From contig JARDYH010000002.1 in NCBI GenBank assembly GCA_029215795.1, positions 365,268,973 to 365,332,972 of the forward strand: a DNA stretch of 64,000 bases. The letters run 5' to 3'. The notes beneath the pieces are model-generated. The model was not told the origin of the DNA and did not search any database. It was given only the letters and a program-made list of their open reading frames with translations. A program made the position numbers and the translations under genes. Positions 57,961 through 64,000 of the stretch are shown one piece after another; the stretch's first letter is position 1, and every line of letters starts with the position of its first letter. This stretch comes from Anniella stebbinsi (lineage: Eukaryota > Chordata > Lepidosauria > Squamata > Anniellidae).

Positions 57961-59357
57961 CTTCAAATAGAGAACCCTATGTTCAACTACAAATCCCACC
58001 ATCCCCTGCCAGCACATCTAGAGCACACCAAGTTGGGGAAGGCTGAAATAGAGGACTGGCTACTTTAAAAATGGGTGGGATCGCATTTGAAAACTTCAGG
58101 AAAATAGTCACAATTCCACGGTAATATGTTGCGTTGTATTTTAAGTAGAAACATACACACACACAATGGAAAGCCTTCTGGGATAGAAGCAGCTGCAGGC
58201 TACAGGAAAAAGTGTCGGTGAATCGGGTCCTGCATCGTGTACAGCTCCTACCCTAGCTCACCCATTATGAGTTATTTTCACCAATTACTGCTGCTGTGAA
58301 CTGTGACTTGTGCCACAAGAAATCAGTTAGTCTTTCAGAAGACTCTGTAGTTTTTGCAGCTTAACACGGGCCCTGCTGGAAGTAACCCATTGCTGCTAGC
58401 TCTAAAAATGGATTAAGTAATAGCATTTGGGCACACCGGATCAAAAATCTGTGAGCCAGTGGCTGCTTTTCATTATGCAGAGTGCAGGAAATTAACTAGC
58501 CTGCGCTGCCTTTGATTTGGCAGTGTTTGGGGTCGTGTGAAGGCACTTCACGCATGCTCAAATGTATTCATGAACATAATTGTATCACATATAACATAGC
58601 ACTCATGTTAGCCTTCCTTTTTTGCAGGGATGATTTCTGGGTTCTTGGACTGCAGAAAACCTCTGCTTTGCTTTTAGGGATGGGGGGGGGGGAATCCACA
58701 CTGAATTAAGTTTTCTTTTTTTTTCCCTGAGCAACAAATTTCTATGGAAAATCCATCTGCCTGATCACATTTCAGCTGTTTGTGTTTTGAAATATTGTTA
58801 GTTATTCACTTCAGTTTAAAGCCTTCAGTGCTTTTGGGTTTGTTTGTTTGTTGTATATATAATTATATTTTCCCAACAGACACATGTGTTTTGGAGTCTT
58901 AAGGCTGCATCATAAAATGTTTGTTGTTCTCCCAGATTAGGGGGTTTTACTTTTGAATGGAGATAGTTGAACACAAAAGACTTAAAATTTCATGAGAACA
59001 CAGATTGTTTGGTTGCATAAAAGTCAAAATATTGCAAGAGTGTCGATAATAGCATGGAAATACATAATGCTTATTCATGTAAACATGACTCATGAGTGAA
59101 TTCATCAAAAGGCATGTTTCTGAATGTTCTGCCATTATGTCAAAATTGGGAGCTGGAAGTTATGAGGCTTCAGTATTGTCCCCCACTCCCCAGTTCTGGT
59201 TTGTTTGTAATAATTTGGGCCTCAAGTGTATTTGTTCTTGCCATTTGTCTCAGCAGGAGGGCTGAAATTAGAAAGCAAACAAATAATTGATGGCATTTTA
59301 ATTGCAATTATTTTCCATTCTTCAGTCTTCTGCTTGAAATGAGAGGGAAATTCTTAT

Positions 59358-59359
<2 letters not shown>
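57961..59359. other. Intergenic, nothing recognised
   Basis: Apart from a half hairpin repeat near 57985-58045 and a G run at 58682-58691, no feature is seen in about 1.4 kb. It is AT-rich and repeat-poor compared with the rest. Confidence 0.45.
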
Positions 59360-59401
<42 letters not shown>

Positions 59402-59471
59402 GAGAGAGGAGAGAAAGAGAGAGCGAAAGCGAGAGCGAGAGCGAGAGCGAGAGCGAGAGCGAGAGAGAGAA
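59360..59471. repeat. GA microsatellite with GAGCGA variant
   Basis: A 40-nt GA run followed by tandem GAGCGA units (about 59425-59462). It is the longest simple repeat in the window. Confidence 0.92.
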
Positions 59472-59680
59472 CTCCGATGGAAAATAAGGAGCCAGCCCAG
59501 CTGCAACACTAAGGAGAAGTCCAATCCAGAAACCTTTTGTAGCCCTTTGTGGCTAGAAGGGCCCCTGTGGCCAGCAGGTCCTGAGCTTGAGAATAGTCCC
59601 GTGCCCTAGAAGATGTGCTAAGCCATTGGTCTAGTAGCCCTCCGCAGGGGGTAAAGCCAAGGGTTGTCCAGTGTTTGGTC

Positions 59681-60028
59681 CCCTCTACAAGGATTCGCTT
59701 TTGCGCCCGGTTAGGCGATTATGCGCATAATCGCTGAAGCGCATTTACACCTAATACCTCTGCATGAGAGGCGGCGAGAGGCGGCGAAGCGCATTAACGG
59801 ATTACCAAAATGTGCTTTACAAGTAGTTAATGCGCATAAGCGCTTGTTCACATAGTCAAAATGCGCTTTAACGGCCGGAGCAAAATAAAACTCGCGATTT
59901 AACGCGCATTCGATAATGCGCATAATCGGAGAGATAACGCGCCTCTACGCCCGATTTGCGCTCCGTTCTTGTAGAGGTAAATTTTTTAAAGCGCCTTGAA
60001 AGAGCTTTAAACCTCTCTTGTAGAGGCA
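59681..60028 (+). mobile_element. GCGCAT-rich MITE, full copy
   Basis: Termini CCTCTACAAG (59682-59691) and CTTGTAGAGG (60017-60026) are inverted repeats. Inside are many GCGCAT words and palindromes such as GATTATGCGCATAATC. It retains many CpGs, unlike neighbouring old repeats. No coding frame; related to 8400-8725 and 29264-29465. Confidence 0.75.
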
Positions 60029-60659
60029 GCCATAGACCCAATCCTCTCTACTCTGAGAGGAAGCAGCTCTTCAAGGCAGCGGTAACTGGTGGCTCCGATG
60101 TCCGTGGAGCAGTGAATCCAGTACAGGTTGCATTTAGAACTCTAAAGGATCTACCCAGGGTGAGATGCCACGGATCTCCTGAATACAAAGCATCTGCCAT
60201 CCCACAGAGCTGTGGGTCCTCCAATCTTCTTCCTCCATGGGGTTAGGCTTCTGACCCAGGCCACAGTTCCCTGCATCTGCTATGTCCAGACATTGAACAA
60301 CCTGAGTTGTGTGTGCGCATTCATGCTGCTTTGCATAGGATTGCACCCAAAATGAGTCAATACAAGTCCCAGGTGAGAGTCAAGATGAATTCATGGAGCT
60401 TTTCTACACAAGGCTGTTAATCGCTGTATTGACTTTTGGATGCATTGCAGATCCAACCTCTATGCAAAGAGTTTTTCCTTTCTTGCTTTTCCACTACGTG
60501 ACCTCTAGGTGGAGCTGTGCTACAGCAGAATAGTGCAAATACACAAGTACAAACAGTGCTTTCAGAAATAATACCTCATTTTCCCCATTTTTTTAAAAAA
60601 AAACAAACAAACAGGGAAGTGCTCGGAAAAAAACAAAAATGAAAGTGGACGATCACAAC

Positions 60660-60855
60660 ATCATGTGCTACCTCCAGTATCCGAGGCAGTAAGCCTGTGT
60701 GCACCATTTGCTGGGGAACGTGGGTGAGAGGGTGCTGTTGCACCGTGTTGGTCCCTGGTCGACAGCTGGTTGGCCACTGTGTGAACAGAGTGTTGGACTA
60801 GATGGACCCTGGGTCTGATTCAGCCTCAGAGCTCTTCTTAGGTTCTTATCGAAAG
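60660..60855 (+). repeat. CR1 3' tail (second subfamily)
   Basis: Runs from TGCTACCTCCAGTATC to CTCTTCTTAGGTTCTTA with GTGTGAACAGAGTGTTGGAC inside. Only the extreme 3' end is present. Confidence 0.78.
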
Positions 60856-60929
60856 AGCCTGTGAACAAACATGAGTGACGAATCAGAAGCACACAATAAA
60901 TACCTTATGTAGTAAATCTTCTTATCTGG

Positions 60930-61165
60930 GTGAAGATTCATACATCAAACCCACCATTTTGGAATTCTGCCATTTACAGGAGTTCCTCCTGGAAGACTGG
61001 GTCCACAGCAGAGGGCCCTCTCCGAGTCTCCATCATCTGCAGTTCATCATATCGACCCGTTTTGGTTGTAGCACCTGTGCTATCAAATGCCCTCAGAAAG
61101 GATACCAGCTGGCTTCTGAGTATGATGAAATCCTGGCTTTTGAAAGAAGGCCTTTGGGGACGTGA
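60930..61165 (+). other. Open frame of unknown nature
   Basis: A 96-codon frame ends at 61165 (CHLQEFLLEDWVHS, FGCSTCAIKCPQKGYQL, YDEILAFERRPLGT). I do not recognise the protein. There is no good initiator context and no splice sites that would link it to a neighbour. It could be a remnant of a retroelement or of a retrocopy. Confidence 0.2.
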
Positions 61166-61520
61166 TGAACTGAAAGGTTAGGCCATGCTGCCTACTCTTT
61201 TTCCATTGCCTTTGCTGTTCTGGGTCACAGTATTGTGCTGGATTTGAAATAGTTTTATTGGGTATCTTTTCTTTTTAGTTTTTTTTTAAGCTCCCTTGAT
61301 TTTCTTTGGAAAGAGGCAGCTTACAAACCCTTTAATAAAACAATAATTTTCCCCCACTGCCAAATTTTGATATTCAGATTTGATTTTGAGAGACCTTTAA
61401 ACACACACACACCACCTGGTTTGTCTAACAAGAGCCCCCACCTCCACCTGAAACTAGAAGTTAGCAGAAGTTTGTAAAGTTTTTTCTCCCCCGAGTCTCA
61501 TTTCAACCACAGTCAAGAAG

Positions 61521-62140
61521 ATGTGCTGTGACAAACTCTGCCCTCCTCTTCACGGCGCCTGGATGGCGGCAGGCAGCGCAGCCCGCATTGACGATCCTTC
61601 GGGCCATCTACAACAGAAGGAGCGTCAAGGCGGCTTTTCCTGCTGCCGCTGCACTTGTACCTCCCCAGCGGCAGCTGGAGGGACGGCTGGGAGCATCGGC
61701 TACCCTCTGGTTTTTTTTTTTTTTAAATAATAATGGGGGGGGGAGGTTTGGAGGCAATTTTTTAATTTAGTTTTTAGAATGTGGGGAGGTTCGGAGATGC
61801 AGAGGTTAGTTTTTTATTTTAGTTTTTAGAATGTCGGGGAGGTAGGAGGTGCAGAGGTGGTGCAGTGAGCTTATGGCTCGCTGCTCCACCCCCTTCCCTT
61901 CCCTGCCCATGGCGACCAATCAGTGGTTGCCATAGACGGGGCACGCCTCGCAGAAGCTCCGGAGCAACAGCGACAGATGGCAAAAGCTAAAAATGCCCGA
62001 CTTTTTTTAGTGTGGAGCTTTGGGGCTTTGCCCCTAGGTGGCTTTGGAGTGGCGGCAGAGTCATGTAATCCACCGGCCGCCACTCCAAAGCCACCACGAG
62101 GGAAAGTGACTGCCTAGAGGTACCCTCTTCCTCCCCCACT
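61521..62140. repeat. GC-rich block with internal duplication and hairpin
   Basis: 61735-61860 has two imperfect copies of a TTTAGTTTTTAGAATGT-x-GGGGAGGT unit. 62037-62094 is a hairpin: GGTGGCTTTGGAGTGGCGGC faces GCCGCCACTCCAAAGCCACC across 18 nt. The block keeps CpGs but has no consistent coding frame. It could be a young DNA transposon or, less likely, a promoter-type CpG region. Confidence 0.5.
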
Positions 62141-62544
62141 GTTCCAGAGAACAGGAGAAATGGGGGAGAGACCTCGTCACACACACATGGTCAAAAGCAA
62201 TACATATTATTTTATATATAAGTGAGGAGGAGGAGGAGGAGAAACAGCAGTTAATCCTGGGGTGGGGGTGGAGAAAGGGTGAGCGGAATAAGCGCTGGGG
62301 TTGTGGAGCAGCTATTTCTTACTATCCAGATCTTAAGATGAATTGGTGCCTTGGATGTCCCAGTAGAACTTTCAGTCATTTCTGCGAGACTGTTTGTACA
62401 AGAGAACTACCCACCACTGCATCGCGTTCTATGTTAATTAGTAGATGCGTGAGTGTGCGCATCATTGAGAGACTCTGCCTCAGGCTCCACACTGTCCTGA
62501 GACGGCCTTCCTGGTGCTTGCCTTTCAGGCGGCACATAGTGGCC

Positions 62545-63145
62545 TCCCTCACACCAGCGATTTAGCGCACTCTTGCCATGCCTGGTGTGTGGATTTGCAG
62601 CACGGTATTCACATGACGCCGTCCCTGTCCTGCTAACACCCCGCTTCTTCCCCAGCCTTTCCTAGAATGCTAAAAGTCTGGATTATTTCCCCTAAGCGCA
62701 TTTAATGTGCCCCAAGCCTCCGTGTAGTTTTAAAGGAACTGGGGGCTTGAATGGATTGCATCAGGTCCTGGAAGGGAAAAGCAATCTCTCCCAGCAGCCG
62801 GCTCCAAGCCTCCATATAAAACCCAAACCTTGCATCGCAGGCTCCAAAGCGTTTTTCTAAAATCATACAACGCCTGAATCTCTGCAGAGACAGGATTGTA
62901 CTCCCTCCATGCCCCCAAAGAGCCAGATTAAAGGGTGGCTCCATTTTTGCCCGGCAGAAAGGTGGTCTGGTTGAAGTGCTCATCTGCCAGGACCTGACTG
63001 GAGGGAGAAAGAGAAGGGGTGGAGTGGAGCGAAAGAACAGCTATTCAGGTGAAAGGGTTCATAAGCTTGACACGCTTTTGCCTCAGAGTTAAAAAAAAGT
63101 GTGGAGGCAAACCAGGGGGAAAATTAGGTGCAATGGAGGTCAGTA
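62545..63145 (-). repeat. Unclassified repeat R, copy 3
   Basis: Inverted copy of repeat R (62556-62600 carries the CpG-rich end AGCGATTTAGCGCACTC). It shares with copies 1 and 2 the blocks GGGCTTGAATGGATTGCATC and CATGCCCCCAAAGAGCCAGA. Confidence 0.75.
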
Positions 63146-63339
63146 GCTTCATTAGCTCAGCTGTGTTAACACAGCGAGCCATGGCACCCTGATGCCCCAG
63201 CATCTGAGATGAGGGGTAGGGTCTTCCGCACTGTGGCGATTTGTGGGGGCTTGGAGCCCCAGTGTCTCTCATTTCAGAAATGCACTACAGGAATGATTGA
63301 CAATACAGTGTAGGATGGAAATTTCAAGATCTCAACTAC

Positions 63340-63800
63340 GATGTTACATAGCTGAGAAAAAAAGGTGTGTTAGAGAGGAGGACATGATAGAAGTTTACAA
63401 AATTAGACATGGTGTGGAGAATGTGGTTAAGTAGACATTTTTCTCCCTCTCCGAAACAGAACCCGGAGTCATCCCATGAAGCTGAAGGGTGGGAGATTCA
63501 GGGAAGATAAAAGGAAGGACTTCTTGACACAGCACATAGTTAAGTTATGGAACTCACTACCACAAGATGTCGTGATGGCCACCAATTTGGATGGCTTTAA
63601 AAAGGAGTTGGATAAATTCCTGGAGGAGAAGGCTATTAATGGCTACTAGCCCTGATGGCTATGTTCTACCTCTGGTATCCGAGGCAGTAAGCCTGTGCGC
63701 ACCAGTTTCTGGGGAACATGGGTGGAAGGGTCCTGATGCCTGGGAGTTGCAGTCATAGAATCATAGAATAGTAGAGTTGGAAGGGGCCTATAAGTCCCAC
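63340..63800. repeat. CR1 tails of both subfamilies
   Basis: 63340-63735 (+) encodes the CR1 C-terminus with breaks (EDMIEVYKIRHGVENVVK, KVMELTTTRCRDGHQFGWL-like shifts) and its tail. 63755-63800 is a - strand AGAATCATAGAATAG tail. Confidence 0.78.
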
Positions 63801-64000
63801 ACACTTGGAGGGCACCATGTTGGGGAAGGCTGTTGCATGCCCACAGCCCTGGCACAATTGAAATGTGTAAAACGAGAGGTTGTGAGGCAGCCATACAGGC
63901 CTCCAGTTGTGGGGAGAGAAATAGATTCTGCACTTTGTCACACAGAGCTCTCTTTCTCCTTTCTCAGTACACTTAGGTTGCAATCAGAAAAAGTCCTAAA

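Noticed and set aside
39500..64000. IL1RAP exons expected by synteny
   Set aside because: No immunoglobulin, transmembrane or TIR-like coding segment was found on the + strand; the gene or its coding exons probably lie to the right of the window.

Overview
The window is nuclear DNA from a land vertebrate, most likely a squamate reptile (lizard or snake). The signs are vertebrate genes with consensus introns, CR1 and L2-type LINE 3' ends, a tRNA-derived SINE, many TAA, CA, GT and GA microsatellites, and a heavy load of small palindromic DNA transposons. I see no bacterial operon, CRISPR array, rRNA or functional tRNA. Species cannot be fixed from the sequence alone.

Two protein-coding genes can be assembled exon by exon. 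CLDN16 (claudin-16, paracellin-1) lies on the + strand at 3302-18012. Its five coding exons all join in phase to give 235 residues ending in the PDZ ligand DTRV, and a poly(A) signal follows at 18611. TMEM207 lies on the - strand at 39243-31499. Its five short coding exons (75, 38, 45, 146 and 194 nt) also join in phase to give 165 residues: signal peptide, short Cys-containing ectodomain, one membrane helix, basic stop-transfer and a PPxY motif. A poly(A) signal lies about 60 nt after the stop. The genes converge tail to tail about 13 kb apart, the same order and orientation as CLDN16-TMEM207 in mammals. By that synteny CLDN1 should lie left of the window and IL1RAP to the right; I found no coding exon of either.

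The rest is mostly repeats. 0-3 kb: a CR1 3' end and unassigned DNA. 3-18 kb: CLDN16, whose introns hold an L2-clade LINE with a broken reverse transcriptase (8.74-10.42 kb), three hAT-like MITEs and CR1 and L2 tails. 18-31 kb: the intergenic zone, with two more hAT-like MITEs, several palindromic MITE families, a tRNA-SINE and two copies of an unclassified ~0.6 kb repeat. 31-39 kb: TMEM207. 39-64 kb: upstream of TMEM207, with a CpG-containing MITE tandem, an LTR with a probable primer-binding site, a tandem repeat carrying TTAGGG units, a CR1 copy split by a 546-bp inverted-repeat element, L2 tails, a GCGCAT-rich MITE, a GC-rich block and the third copy of the unclassified repeat.

The most useful observations are the fully assembled TMEM207, which no single open frame reveals; the five-member MITE family with 8-bp target-site duplications and internal snap-back modules; and a pair of related segments (20.9-23.0 and 48.9-49.5 kb) in which one copy shows near-empty sites for three insertions in the other. 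I see no previously undescribed functional system.
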